Shown piece by piece: positions 35,442-45,054 of a stretch of 49,859 bases of DNA. The notes beneath the pieces were generated by a model. It had not been told where the DNA came from. It did not search any database and was given only the letters and a program-made list of their open reading frames with translations. Each line of letters begins with the position of its first letter. The stretch's first letter is position 1. A program made the translations under genes and the position numbers. Source of the stretch: Stenomitos frigidus ULC18. Lineage in GTDB: Bacteria; Cyanobacteriota; Cyanobacteriia; Leptolyngbyales; Leptolyngbyaceae. The DNA is taken from positions 1-49,859 of the forward strand of contig NZ_PVWK01000015.1 of NCBI RefSeq assembly GCF_003003795.1, given 5' to 3'.

Positions 35442-36482
35442 ATGAAGACTCAGGCATTTGATGCTTCGATCAAGCTCGGTGAGTATGGTTATCAAATCAT
35501 TAGTCAAAATTTTCAGAAATTTGTCGAACAAGAAGACGCTGTTCTCAAAGATAAGAATCCTGAGCCGTTGCATCAGATGCGAGTTGGCATGCGACGCTTG
35601 AGAATAGCCGTTCAAGTCTTTCACACCGCGATCGTACTGCCCAAAACAATTCGTGATGCATCGATTGGGAAAATGGCTAAAGGATTGGGAGAAACACGCG
35701 ATTTAGATGTGTTGCAGCAAGAGCTAAAAACTCACTATCAGCCGTTGTTGCAAAAATCGGAACAGTCAACGCTTGATGAGGTTCTCAAGCAGTTACGCCA
35801 AACCCGTAGCGAGAGCTTTTCGCATTTGAAAAAAACGCTGCACGGCGCTCGCTATCAAGCACTAAAGCAGTCCATACAAGCCTGGATAGACCATCCTGTT
35901 TATACCCCAATGAGCGCTGTATCCATCGTGCAAATTTTGCCCGATCTACTATTGCCCCTGGTCTGCCAACTGTTTTTCCATCCAGGTTGGCTCGTGGGAG
36001 CAACGGTTCAAGGGGGCGCTGTAACGCTCATACCCATCGAAAATGCAGAGGCTTTGAATCAACAATTGCACACGTTTGGTGATCTCCTACACGGCTTGTG
36101 TAAGCAGATGAAAGGCGTTCGTTATCAGGCAGAATTTTTCTCTGCTTTTTATGATGCGTCCTATCTCCAAAGAATTGAAGAGTTTAAATCAATCCAGGAT
36201 ATTCTGGGTCAGCTTCAAGATCAGGTGGTGCTGCGTCAGTTTTTAGAATCTGCTCTCAAAGCGGATCTGGCAGATGTGTTACCGACCATCGATCAAGTGA
36301 TGCAGCAGAATGCAGTGGCCTTTTGGCAACATTGGCAACCGCTTCAGCAACGTTATCTTGCGCCAGACTTTCGTGAATCGGTGCGATCGTTGCTCACCAA
36401 CCCAACCGTGCCAGTGCCTTCATCGCCCCAAAGCCGCAAAAAGAGCATTAGAAGCAATAAACCAGCCACAACAAGACCCTAA
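35442..36482 (+). CDS. CHAD-domain protein (polyphosphate-associated)
   Basis: 346 aa. The CHAD hallmark is at residues ~45-60: LHQMRVGMRRLRIAVQVF, with the conserved His and the Arg series, and the second block GLGETRDLDVLQQEL. CHAD proteins are all-helical, bind inorganic polyphosphate through these basic residues and associate with polyphosphate granules. The C-terminus (SRKKSIRSNK) is basic. No CYTH domain is attached. Its position right after pstB fits a phosphate-storage role. A polar linker near residue 180 (ILPDLLLPLVCQLFFHPGWL) is unusually hydrophobic and may be a helix packing core rather than a membrane span. Confidence 0.9.
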   Translation: MKTQAFDASIKLGEYGYQIISQNFQKFVEQEDAVLKDKNPEPLHQMRVGMRRLRIAVQVFHTAIVLPKTIRDASIGKMAKGLGETRDLDVLQQELKTHYQPLLQKSEQSTLDEVLKQLRQTRSESFSHLKKTLHGARYQALKQSIQAWIDHPVYTPMSAVSIVQILPDLLLPLVCQLFFHPGWLVGATVQGGAVTLIPIENAEALNQQLHTFGDLLHGLCKQMKGVRYQAEFFSAFYDASYLQRIEEFKSIQDILGQLQDQVVLRQFLESALKADLADVLPTIDQVMQQNAVAFWQHWQPLQQRYLAPDFRESVRSLLTNPTVPVPSSPQSRKKSIRSNKPATTRP

Positions 36483-36497
36483 ATACTGCCTGCAATC

Positions 36498-36534
36498 GGT
36501 TTGCAAGCAGATGTTTTTGGTTTGCAAGTAGATG
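36498..36534. repeat. Direct 16-bp repeat upstream of the pyruvate kinase gene
   Basis: GGTTTGCAAGCAGATG (36498-36513) and GGTTTGCAAGTAGATG (36519-36534) differ at one base and are separated by TTTTT, giving a 21-bp period (two helical turns). They lie in the 112-nt gap before the ATG at 36595 and could be a tandem regulator site. Confidence 0.4.
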
Positions 36535-36594
36535 GTTTGGACATTCTACAGCGCTTTATCTTCGAGAGAAAAATTTCAATACAAGGGGCCTTTT

Positions 36595-38157
36595 ATGCTT
36601 AGCTCAACGTCAGAAAAGCCAGTTGATCCGCTGAATCTTGCTGATCCCCATGTCTTGCTATCCACGCTACAAGCGCTTCGCCAGACGATTGAAGGCGAAG
36701 GCCAATCGATGTTTGAGCAATGGCGATCGCACATTCAGCGAGCCGATTTTCTGTCGAGTGCCTTGAATTTAGCGGAGTATCTCGCGCTCCGTCGGCACGA
36801 TCTACGTGAGCTTCAGGCGGCACTGATGCCCTGGGGCTTGTCTTCCTTGGGACGTATCGAAGCCCGCGTGATGCCCAATCTGGATGCGGTGATTGCCACG
36901 CTGGCACTGATTTGTGGCGCTGAGTCTGCCCAACCTTGCAACCATCCGCCAATTGAGTCTTTTTTTGAAGGCGATCGGTTACTCCAACAGCACACGGAAG
37001 CCTTGTTTGGTCACCCCCCAGCCCAGCGTCGCGTCAGGATTATGGTGACGTTACCGACGGAAGCTGCCACTGACTACGACATGGTGCGAGCCATGGTGCA
37101 ACGCGGGGCGAACTGTGTCCGGATTAACTGTGCTCACGATACTCCCGAAAGCTGGCAGGGCATGATTGACCAGGTTCATCGAGCAGCCCAGGAGACCGGA
37201 ACACCCTGCAAAATCATGATGGACTTAGCGGGTCCCAAAATCCGCACGGGGACTGTGCTGGCACCCCTGGGGAAAAAACGGGTCTTTCGAGGCGATCAGA
37301 TTCTACTGTCCCAGTGCCAGCTTGAACCTGAAAGTAACGCGGCCTCCGATGAAGCGATTCCATCGCCTGTAGACCAGTTCCAAACCTGCTGCACAGTTCC
37401 CGAAATTCTCGCGTTGCTGACGGTTGACACCCCTGTGTATATCGACGATGGCAAAATTCGGACGCGCGTAGTGGAGACTCAGCATTCCCTGCCCGATGGG
37501 CGATCAGGACTCTTGCTACAGGTGACGCACGCCAGCCCTAAAGGGGTCAAACTTCGTCCTGAAAAGGGGTTGAATTTTCCCCATACGGTTTTACCGCTGA
37601 GTCCGCTCACCGAAAAAGATTTACACGACTTAGACTTTGTGGCGAGGCATGCGGATATCATTGGCTACTCGTTTGTACAACGACGTGCGGATATTGAGCG
37701 ATTGCAGCAGGAATTGGCTCAACGCTCTGAGGGAAGACCCCTCCCAGAGATCGTGGCCAAGATTGAAACGGCGATCGCCGTCAGCAACCTACCTGAACTC
37801 ATCATTCATGCAGCGGGCAAGCAGGCGTTTGGGGTCATGATTGCAAGGGGCGACTTGGCCGTTGAAATTGGCTACCAGCGCTTAACCGAGATCCAGGAAG
37901 AAATTCTCTGGCTGTGTGAGGCAGCGCATGTGCCCGTGATCTGGGCCACTCAGGTGCTCGAAAGTCTGGTGAAAAATGGTGCCCCTTCACGGGGTGAGAT
38001 GACCGATGCCGCGATGGCTGAACGTGCGGAATGTGTGATGTTGAATAAAGGCCCGTTTATTGCCGAAGCGATCACCATTCTGGATGATGTGCTCACGCGC
38101 ATGGAAGCCCACCAATCGAAAAAAACGCCCCAATTGCGGGCACTCCACTCTTGGTAA
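36595..38157 (+). CDS. Pyruvate kinase-like protein with N-terminal extension and no C-terminal domain
   Basis: 520 aa. Residues 1-140 are a helical extension without recognised domain. From about 146 (RRVRIMVTLPTEA) it is a pyruvate kinase: MMDLAGPKIRTG, YIDDGKI, VKLRPEKGLNFPHT, LDFVARHADIIGYSFVQ, IVAKIETAIAVSNLPELI, GVMIARGDLAVE and VIWATQVLESLVKNGAPSRGEM. These include the substrate and metal ligands (Glu and Asp in IARGDLAVE and IETA). The regulatory C-terminal domain of canonical enzymes is absent, as in a variant class found in bacteria. The ATG at 36595 has AAGGGG six bases upstream; the frame is open to 36532. The enzyme would make pyruvate and ATP from PEP, or a related phosphotransfer. 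It follows phosphate genes, perhaps by chance. Confidence 0.85.
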   Translation: MLSSTSEKPVDPLNLADPHVLLSTLQALRQTIEGEGQSMFEQWRSHIQRADFLSSALNLAEYLALRRHDLRELQAALMPWGLSSLGRIEARVMPNLDAVIATLALICGAESAQPCNHPPIESFFEGDRLLQQHTEALFGHPPAQRRVRIMVTLPTEAATDYDMVRAMVQRGANCVRINCAHDTPESWQGMIDQVHRAAQETGTPCKIMMDLAGPKIRTGTVLAPLGKKRVFRGDQILLSQCQLEPESNAASDEAIPSPVDQFQTCCTVPEILALLTVDTPVYIDDGKIRTRVVETQHSLPDGRSGLLLQVTHASPKGVKLRPEKGLNFPHTVLPLSPLTEKDLHDLDFVARHADIIGYSFVQRRADIERLQQELAQRSEGRPLPEIVAKIETAIAVSNLPELIIHAAGKQAFGVMIARGDLAVEIGYQRLTEIQEEILWLCEAAHVPVIWATQVLESLVKNGAPSRGEMTDAAMAERAECVMLNKGPFIAEAITILDDVLTRMEAHQSKKTPQLRALHSW

Positions 38158-38833
38158 GGCGTGTCATCCATCGTTAAAGCGCGCAGAACGTAGGGAGGGG
38201 TTGAGCCGAGATAAAGGCAAAAAGGTGCCAGATGGCTAGAAGCATTGTCTGGAGGGAGTTTGGAAGAAGCAAGTATCTGTTGCTTGTAAATCAGCACTGC
38301 TGCCGCTCCCGCAGCAGTCCCGATACTGAGCCTCACTGCGACAGATGCTCTGCAACTCAATCTAGATAAGGCTTTTCAGCTCATGTTGCACTTTTTTGCC
38401 CGTATATGGACTAGCGGGCGCATCCATGCAGAAAGTTACGGTTTCAATGTGTCAGGAAACTTAGAACTGACCCTGTAAACTGATTTTGCTTGCTTGATGA
38501 GTTTTCTTGTGCTGATTAAGACCTCATAGCGGCTAAAAGCTCGGCGCAAAGAAAACGGTCGTTCTTCTAGCTGCTCCCTTTATGGGAAATGAAAGCCCTA
38601 TAGAACAAAGCTTTCAGCCGAAACCGTAGGTTTCTGTTCAAATGCGCGCGCTGGTCCAATCTATCGAAGAGAGGCTCAGAATCAGCACTTCTGCTGCGCG
38701 GGGCAATTAACCACGACGCTCTGACAGCTCCACCTGGAGAGGCGAAACTGGTAGAAGCTGAGCCGCACCAAGCGCAGCAAGAGCGTGAGCGCGCGCTGGA
38801 GTGACAGCGTTGCAGCTGCAGTGCTACCAGAGC
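38158..38833. repeat. Intergenic region with interspersed repeat block, copy 2
   Basis: No gene is supported from 38158 to about 38655. 38660-38711 (TCTATCGAAGAGAG...GCGCGGGGCAATTAACC) matches 49101-49152, and 38686 onward matches the block at 24732-25107, including the short gene that follows. The repeat therefore joins modules found separately at the other two places. Confidence 0.6.
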
Positions 38834-38977
38834 TTACGGCGTTTCCTGGTCAAAGGGGAGTGCCAGTTGGTCTGGTCCCGCGAAGCGTTGACGTTTCTGC
38901 GCTGTTTCGACCTGTCGTCTGGCTTTAACCTGGTTCAACACCTGTTTGATGTAAGCAATCCCCTCCTCCTGGGTCAT
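38834..38977 (-). CDS. Short repeat-borne protein of unknown function
   Basis: 47 aa from the conserved Met: MTQEEGIAYIKQVLNQVKAR then a basic stretch QVETAQKRQR and the end LALPFDQETP. The frame is open up to 39157, and similarity with the damaged copy at 24.9 kb extends upstream (AIGCNS..I.DLSQ.ETR), so a longer form is possible. The amphipathic helix resembles a small regulatory peptide, but no family is recognised. There is no ribosome site. Two diverged copies in one window, with silent-looking differences, argue that it was once translated. Confidence 0.4.
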   Translation of the reverse strand: MTQEEGIAYIKQVLNQVKARRQVETAQKRQRFAGPDQLALPFDQETP

Positions 38978-39207
38978 ATTTCTGGTCTCTGGCTGACTCA
39001 AATCCGCGATGGGAGCGCTATTACACCCGATCGCCCATGATTCCAGACTTTCCAAAGGGCTAGAAATCCCTTCAGGCAGCATATTACACCCATTCTCACC
39101 CAATAAGTTTGTGTGCCTGTTGGAGTCGGATGCTGCCCACGGGCAATCCGGCTCCAACAGGCACTCTGGGGTTCTTTGCTGTCATCACGTTGAGAGCATC
39201 ATTGGGA

Positions 39208-42200
39208 TCAATGGTTCAGCAGCGCCAAAATTTCTTCAAAGCAAAACTCCTCTACCATGTGGGTTAAAGTTGTTGCCATGTGAGCGTTTGAAGACGGAAT
39301 TTGCTCAATGAGGGTGAGCAGGCGTTTGGTGTTTGCGCGACTAGCGGCTTGGTGCAATTGATCTAACCAATCTAGGGGCATGACCGCCAGATCCGCCGTT
39401 GTCAAAGGGGTCACGGGTGAATGATCGCTGAGGTATGACTGGCTTACCTCAGTGATCTTTTTGTCTGTTTCTGTCTCGGCATAGACATAGCAGACACCCA
39501 AAAATTCTGCCATCTTGTCAAAAATGATCTCCGTCTGAAAGGGTTTGCGGACAAAATCGCTGCATCCCGCTGCCAACGCTATTTTCCGATCTTCTTCAAA
39601 AACGCTACCCGTGAGGGCAATAATGATGGGAGATGGATAGCTGAGTCGATCTCTGGCCGCTTTAATGCGTTTAGTTGCTTCGTAGCCATCCAGCACCGGC
39701 ATCCGAATATCCATCCAGATCAGATGGGGTTGCCAGCTTTCCCAGACCGCGATCGCCTCTAACCCATTCACAGCCTCCCGCACCTCAAACCCCACAGAGG
39801 TCAGCAACGTCTGTAAAATCTGGCGATTTTCGGCTTTGTCATCTACGGCTAGAATCCGGTAGGTGGGCTGATCCGGAGCCAAGCCAACGACTGTAGGACG
39901 GGGAGCGGTTGCCAGTTGGGCTGGGTTATTCACGATCGCGGTTTGAACTGTAAAACGGAACGTTGTACCCATACCAACGGTACTGCTAACGGTAATTTCG
40001 CCGCCCATCAAGTTGACAAACTTCTGGCTAATCGCCAGTCCCAACCCTGTACCCTCCTGGGACTGTTTTCCACTGTCTGTCTGCACAAACGGCTGAAACA
40101 GACGGGGAAGATCGGCTGAAGCAATGCCAGGTCCCGTGTCCTCAACTTCGAACAGAAGGGTTGTGGAAGGAGGATGGGTAGAAAAGTTAGGAGGATGGGG
40201 GTGCTCTTCCTTGGTTTCGTGTGCGGCTTCTGCCAGCTTGACGCGCAGGGCGATCGCGCCATCCTGGGTGAATTTCACCGCATTGCCAACGAGATTCACT
40301 AACACCTGACGCAGCTTACTTTCATCGGCGTGAATGAATTGGGGCAGATCAGGTGTCTGCTCCAGCAACAGTTGCAAACCTTTTGCCTGGGCTTTCATCT
40401 GAAACATCTGGTAGAGCCAGTTGAGCAGCCCGTAGAAGTCCAGATCCGTCGGGTTGAGACTCACTCTGCCCGCCTCAATTTTGGACATTTCCAGCACATC
40501 GTTAATGAGCGTCAGCAAATGTTCACCACCCCGATTGATGATATCCAGGTATTCTTGCTGTTGCGCATTGAGGTCTCCACCGCGCAACAATAACTGGCTG
40601 AAGCCCAGGATGACATTGAGCGGCGTACGTAATTCATGGCTCATGTTTGCCAGAAACACGCTCTTGGAGCGGTTGGCTGCTTCTGCGGCGGCAACACTGC
40701 TGCGGAGGGCTGCTTCTGCATGTTTGCGATCGGTAATATCGCGCACAATCACGAGCACTTCATCATCCAGTGTGGGCACAATTCGCACCTCTTCATCTAG
40801 CGGCTCGCCTTCAATGATGAGCTGTTGTTCATAGATTTGGAGTTCTCTGGTTTCTAGGGCTTGTTGCATATAATGCAAACGCCGCTCAGCAAGCTCGAGC
40901 GGTAAAGAATCATAGACCGTAGTGCCAACCGCCAGTTGCAGTGCGCTAAACACTTTGAGGCGATCGTTGCTGAGTACATCCAAATAGGTTCCGTCGCGTT
41001 GAATCCGAAACAGCAAATCAGGCATGGCGTCAATCAGGGCGCGATTGGTGGCTTCGCTCTGGCGTAACGCCGCTTCTGCCTGCTTGAGTTCCGTAATATC
41101 GCGCGCCACCCAGAGAACAGTATTTTCGGACAGCGGTGAAACGCTGGCAGACGTCCACATGAGCTGATCAGCGATGGTTAAGCTGTACTCGACGTTGGTC
41201 AGCGGTTGCTGCGTTGCCAAGACCTGCTGAATGGTGCGGTGATGCAAAGCTGCCAGTTCGGGTGGGTGAACATCGTAAACGGTGCGGTTGACCTGTTCTT
41301 CACTGGGTTTCACCAGTAATTGAGGGTTCGTTGCCACTAGTTTCAGGCAACGACCCGTGTGGTCAAACACCAGAATGACATCTGGCATGGCGGCGAATAA
41401 CCCATGCAGTTCGTCTTCAATGCGTTTGCGATCGCTAATATCAGCAATCACCCCATCGACACAACCAAATGCCTGATCGAGACGGGCAGAGAGTAACCCC
41501 CAAAATTTAGAGCCATCTCGCTTCAAAAATTGGGCTTCAAAGTTATGCAGTGCGCCACTCTCATACAACTGTGCCCGTGCCCGTACCCGATCCTCAGGAT
41601 GCACATAAAAATCAGTTGTCCGCTTTTGCATGATTAAGTCTGAGGGTTTATAACCAGTCATGGCAATGAACTGCTGATTGGTATCTAAAATCAAGCCGTC
41701 TTCCATGCGGGTCCGAAAAATTCCTACTTGAGAGTTTTCAAACAGGTTGCGAAACTTGCTTTCACTTTGCTGTAGCGCTGCCACCGCCTGTTGGCGTCTT
41801 TGTTCGTAAGCTTCCAGGTCTGCCAGCATCGTGTTGATGCGAACCGCCAGATCGGACAGTTCATCGTGTCCCAGTTCGGAGACGCGACTTGAAAGGTTGT
41901 CGCGGCTGATGGCGCTCACTTCAGTACTAAGCTTTGCCAACCGGGATAAGGCCAATCGCTCTAGCAACAGCAGCGTGACTACGCAAAGAACAAGCCCAAT
42001 GCCTAAAATAGACCCACTCAAAAACCGGAGGGTTACCTGCCCTTGCTGGTAGATCGTACGATCGCTTTCGGTTTTGAGCACAATCGCGGGTTTGCCATAG
42101 ATATCGTTCAGCAGCGCATAGCCGGCGATCGTCGCGTCGCTTAAGGGATGCACCGCAACGGCAGCAGTCTCTGCGATTGGAGCCTGTTGCCAGGATTGTA

Positions 42201-42852
42201 AACGAGCTGGCAACTGTGCAGTTTCAACCGGTTGGATGGAGAGCGGCAAGCGGATCAGTTTTGCGAGTCGATTCACTTCATCCTGATCCAGGTAGCGCCC
42301 CACTAAGAGCGTGCCGCGAATGGGACCACCTCCCTCACTCGTCAGGATGGGGCGAGACACAATCATCATGGCACCTTCTGGCAGAGACACCACACCAGAG
42401 ATGGTGCTCGTCAAAGCGGGATGTTGCAGCAGTCGATCGCCGGGTACGAGATGACGCTGTAAACTTTTGGGAATGGGTGTTTTGTGTTTGGTCGCGAGGT
42501 CAAAGCCAGTACCAAAAACAATGCGACCAGAGGGCTGAATGAAGGCGATGAAATTGATTTCATTCGTTTCCAATTGAGCCTCAATCAAGTTGGAGCGAAT
42601 AAACTCAGGGTTTCCATCTTTTACAAAGGTATAAGCATCATCCCAAATCGCCCAATCGGAAAAATTTCGGTTGAACTGCGCTAGCGATTGCTTGAAGACG
42701 CTCAAAACGCTGTTGATCTGTTTACGGGTGTCTTGTTCTTCGGCTTGCCGGGCGTTGTTCAGCAGCAGCGTGGAGGCGATCGCATACGAGACCAAATTCA
42801 GGGCTACTGCTGTGAGGCCAATAATCAAGAGTATGCGCTGTCGCAGCGTCAT
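39208..42852 (-). CDS. CHASE4-HAMP-PAS hybrid sensor histidine kinase
   Basis: 1214 aa membrane receptor. N-terminal TM (~7-30), an extracytoplasmic CHASE4-like domain with SDWAIWDDAYTFVKDGN, second TM (~277-300, ILGIGLVLCVVTLLLLERLAL), HAMP (~300-350), three PAS domains (from about 365, 480 and 600), then HisKA with the phospho-His in NMSHELRTPLNVILGF, HATPase with NLVGNAVKF, DTGPGIA and GTGLGLAIS, and a C-terminal receiver (YRILAVDDKAENR, phospho-Asp in LIWMDIRMPVLDG, Lys in FVRKPFQ). About 90 residues follow the receiver and may hold a helical C-terminal module. It senses an external ligand and passes phosphate internally. It is divergent from the REC-kinase/NarL pair, 103 nt away, which could be its partner. 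Confidence 0.9.
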   Translation of the reverse strand: MTLRQRILLIIGLTAVALNLVSYAIASTLLLNNARQAEEQDTRKQINSVLSVFKQSLAQFNRNFSDWAIWDDAYTFVKDGNPEFIRSNLIEAQLETNEINFIAFIQPSGRIVFGTGFDLATKHKTPIPKSLQRHLVPGDRLLQHPALTSTISGVVSLPEGAMMIVSRPILTSEGGGPIRGTLLVGRYLDQDEVNRLAKLIRLPLSIQPVETAQLPARLQSWQQAPIAETAAVAVHPLSDATIAGYALLNDIYGKPAIVLKTESDRTIYQQGQVTLRFLSGSILGIGLVLCVVTLLLLERLALSRLAKLSTEVSAISRDNLSSRVSELGHDELSDLAVRINTMLADLEAYEQRRQQAVAALQQSESKFRNLFENSQVGIFRTRMEDGLILDTNQQFIAMTGYKPSDLIMQKRTTDFYVHPEDRVRARAQLYESGALHNFEAQFLKRDGSKFWGLLSARLDQAFGCVDGVIADISDRKRIEDELHGLFAAMPDVILVFDHTGRCLKLVATNPQLLVKPSEEQVNRTVYDVHPPELAALHHRTIQQVLATQQPLTNVEYSLTIADQLMWTSASVSPLSENTVLWVARDITELKQAEAALRQSEATNRALIDAMPDLLFRIQRDGTYLDVLSNDRLKVFSALQLAVGTTVYDSLPLELAERRLHYMQQALETRELQIYEQQLIIEGEPLDEEVRIVPTLDDEVLVIVRDITDRKHAEAALRSSVAAAEAANRSKSVFLANMSHELRTPLNVILGFSQLLLRGGDLNAQQQEYLDIINRGGEHLLTLINDVLEMSKIEAGRVSLNPTDLDFYGLLNWLYQMFQMKAQAKGLQLLLEQTPDLPQFIHADESKLRQVLVNLVGNAVKFTQDGAIALRVKLAEAAHETKEEHPHPPNFSTHPPSTTLLFEVEDTGPGIASADLPRLFQPFVQTDSGKQSQEGTGLGLAISQKFVNLMGGEITVSSTVGMGTTFRFTVQTAIVNNPAQLATAPRPTVVGLAPDQPTYRILAVDDKAENRQILQTLLTSVGFEVREAVNGLEAIAVWESWQPHLIWMDIRMPVLDGYEATKRIKAARDRLSYPSPIIIALTGSVFEEDRKIALAAGCSDFVRKPFQTEIIFDKMAEFLGVCYVYAETETDKKITEVSQSYLSDHSPVTPLTTADLAVMPLDWLDQLHQAASRANTKRLLTLIEQIPSSNAHMATTLTHMVEEFCFEEILALLNH

Positions 42853-42955
42853 AAGACATCCACTCGTTTTTCACTGATGGTATGATTACATACAATCGCT
42901 GCGGTTGCGCCAACGGATGTACTTAAACTCAAAATAGCCCCAAGACCTTCTGAGT

Positions 42956-44092
42956 ATGGACTCCAGCTCGCCCCCTAAAGGCAATATTCTCCTTGTTGAT
43001 GATACGCCCGATAATCTGCGGTTGCTGTCAGCCATGCTAACGGATCAGGCCTATGAGGTTCGGAGTGTCAGGAGTGGTTCAGCCGCTCTTATGGTGGCGC
43101 AGGCTGAGCCACCTGACGTGATTTTGTTAGACATTAATATGCCAGGGATGAACGGCTATGAAGTCTGCCAGCGCTTGAAAATCCAGCCAGCAACGACTGA
43201 CATTCCCATCATTTTTATTAGTGCTCTTAACGAAGTCTTTGATAAGGTGAAAGCCTTCTCAGTTGGCGGGGTTGATTACATTAGCAAGCCGTTTCAGGTC
43301 GAAGAAGTGCTGGTGCGAGTCGAGAATCAACTGAAACTACACCGCTTGCAACAACAGCTTCAGGAACGCAATCAGCAACTTCAAGAACGCAACCATCAGC
43401 TTCAAGTCATAGAAGCGGAACTCCGCCGCTCTCTGGCACAGGAACAGACGTTGAATCAGCAGATTGAAGCCTTAGCAGCCATTGCCGAACGACACCGGAT
43501 TGCCCGTGATATTCACGATTCCCTCGGACACGCTCTTGTTGCCCTCAATATTCAAATGGAGACCGCGCTAGATCTCTGGCAAGAAGCGCCCGATGAAGCC
43601 TATACCCTCTTGCAAGAAGCAAAAGCGTTGGGTTCTAAGGCACTGCGATCGGTACGAGAATCTGTCTCTGCAATTCGGACAGATCCGCTACAAGGGCTAT
43701 CGCTGGTAGAGGCGTTAACCCAACTCACTCAGGAATTTCAAAATACAACCGGTATTCCGGTTGATCGCCAGATTTGCCTGCCTCCTGTACTTTCGCCCCC
43801 AGTGAGTGCCGCCATCTATCGGTTGGTGCAAGAGGGCTTAACCAACATCAGCAAACACGCTAATGCCACCGCTGTGCACCTGCAATTGCACTCAACGGAT
43901 GCTGGTTTTCAAGTCATGCTGCAAGACAACGGCAAGGGCTTCCAGGTTGATGCTAACCGCAGTGGTTTTGGTTTGAAAGGAATGCAAGAGCGAGTAGCTG
44001 AAACGGGAGGACACCTCCAAATTGCCAGCCAACCAGGCACTGGCTGTCAACTGATAGCCGTCTTTCCTGACAGAAGGGTTAGTGAAGTATGA
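42956..44092 (+). CDS. Receiver-HisKA_3 sensor kinase (NarX/DesK-like)
   Basis: 378 aa, cytoplasmic. An N-terminal receiver (residues ~10-125: ILLVDDTPDN, phospho-Asp in VILLDINMPGMNG, Lys in YISKPFQ) is joined by a Gln-rich coiled coil (QLQERNQQLQERN) to a HisKA_3 dimerisation domain with the phospho-His in RIARDIHDSLGHAL and a HATPase with LVQEGLTNISKHANAT and SGFGLKGMQERV. The kinase therefore is itself controlled by phosphorylation of its receiver, perhaps by the divergent hybrid kinase. Its stop overlaps the regulator start by four bases (ATGA), so it is coupled to it. Confidence 0.92.
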   Translation: MDSSSPPKGNILLVDDTPDNLRLLSAMLTDQAYEVRSVRSGSAALMVAQAEPPDVILLDINMPGMNGYEVCQRLKIQPATTDIPIIFISALNEVFDKVKAFSVGGVDYISKPFQVEEVLVRVENQLKLHRLQQQLQERNQQLQERNHQLQVIEAELRRSLAQEQTLNQQIEALAAIAERHRIARDIHDSLGHALVALNIQMETALDLWQEAPDEAYTLLQEAKALGSKALRSVRESVSAIRTDPLQGLSLVEALTQLTQEFQNTTGIPVDRQICLPPVLSPPVSAAIYRLVQEGLTNISKHANATAVHLQLHSTDAGFQVMLQDNGKGFQVDANRSGFGLKGMQERVAETGGHLQIASQPGTGCQLIAVFPDRRVSEV

Positions 44093-44841
44093 TTCGCTTA
44101 CTGCTAGTGGAAGATCAGGAAATTGTGCGTCGGGGGCTGAAAACCCTGTTGCAGCGCAAGCCCGACTTTCAAGTTGTGGGAGAGGCGGGAAATGGACAGG
44201 AGGCGATCGCGATCTTGCAGTCTCTCTACGGCACCCCGCTCCAACCTGATGTCGTGTTGATGGACATCAGGATGCCCGTCATGGACGGCGTGGAGGCCAC
44301 GCAGCAGATCTGCCAGCAATTTCCAGAGGTGAAGGTTTTAGTCCTCACGACGTTTGACGACGCGCGCTACATCACAGAAGCGCTCCGGGTCGGGGCAAAA
44401 GGGTATGTGTTGAAAGACACCCCTTCTAAAGAACTGGCAGACATGGTTCGTTCAATTCATCGCGGCTATACCCAGTTTGGACCCGGCATTTTAGAAAAAA
44501 TGATCGCGGTTGCCCCAGAACCAGAAGACGATGGCACCCCGCAACCGGAACCACAATCACAGCCACAGCCACAGCCACAATCACAAGACACCGTTCCGCA
44601 ACCGTTAGAACTGCCACCTGGGTTTACTGAGCTGACCAGCCGTGAACGGGAAGTGTTGTGTTTGATCGTCGCTGGACGAAGTAACAAAGAAATTGCTCAA
44701 CAACTGTGTGTCACAGAAGGAACGGCACGAAACCATATCTCTCACATCTTGACGCGTCTCAATGTGCGCGATCGCACGCAAGCAGCGGTTGTTGCCAGCA
44801 CCTTTTTGTCCTGGTTAGAGAACCCTGAAGCGATTTCTTAA
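44089..44841 (+). CDS. NarL/FixJ-type response regulator
   Basis: 250 aa. Receiver at residues ~1-125 (RLLLVEDQEIVRRGL, phospho-Asp in VVLMDIRMPVMDG, KGYVLKD) and a LuxR-type helix-turn-helix at ~180-245 (LTSREREVLCLIVAGRSNKE, TARNHISHILTRLNV). The two are separated by an unusually long Pro-Gln-rich linker of about 35 residues (residues ~143-178) encoded by repeated CAACCG/CACAAT-type units. It is the output partner of the preceding kinase. Confidence 0.92.
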   Translation: MIRLLLVEDQEIVRRGLKTLLQRKPDFQVVGEAGNGQEAIAILQSLYGTPLQPDVVLMDIRMPVMDGVEATQQICQQFPEVKVLVLTTFDDARYITEALRVGAKGYVLKDTPSKELADMVRSIHRGYTQFGPGILEKMIAVAPEPEDDGTPQPEPQSQPQPQPQSQDTVPQPLELPPGFTELTSREREVLCLIVAGRSNKEIAQQLCVTEGTARNHISHILTRLNVRDRTQAAVVASTFLSWLENPEAIS

Positions 44842-45054
44842 GCGAAGTTTGTTGGCATCAATCGTGAATAGCCGCTTTCACGTTCCCGTTGGTGTGCAGC
44901 GAAAACTTACCAACTCTGGCAAGTGAGATTCTGGTGATGGAGCGATCGACCGAGGCGATCGCGGCAGCCCTGATGCCCACATACACCAAGGCATCGGTCA
45001 TTTAGCCGTTTGGGTGGTAGGACGTTCCCAGTCACAACGCCATGATTCATTTAT

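Noticed and set aside
44560-44590. Short CAGCCA/CACAAT tandem units in the response-regulator gene
   Set aside because: They encode the Pro-Gln linker in frame and are too short and irregular for a CRISPR or separate repeat element.
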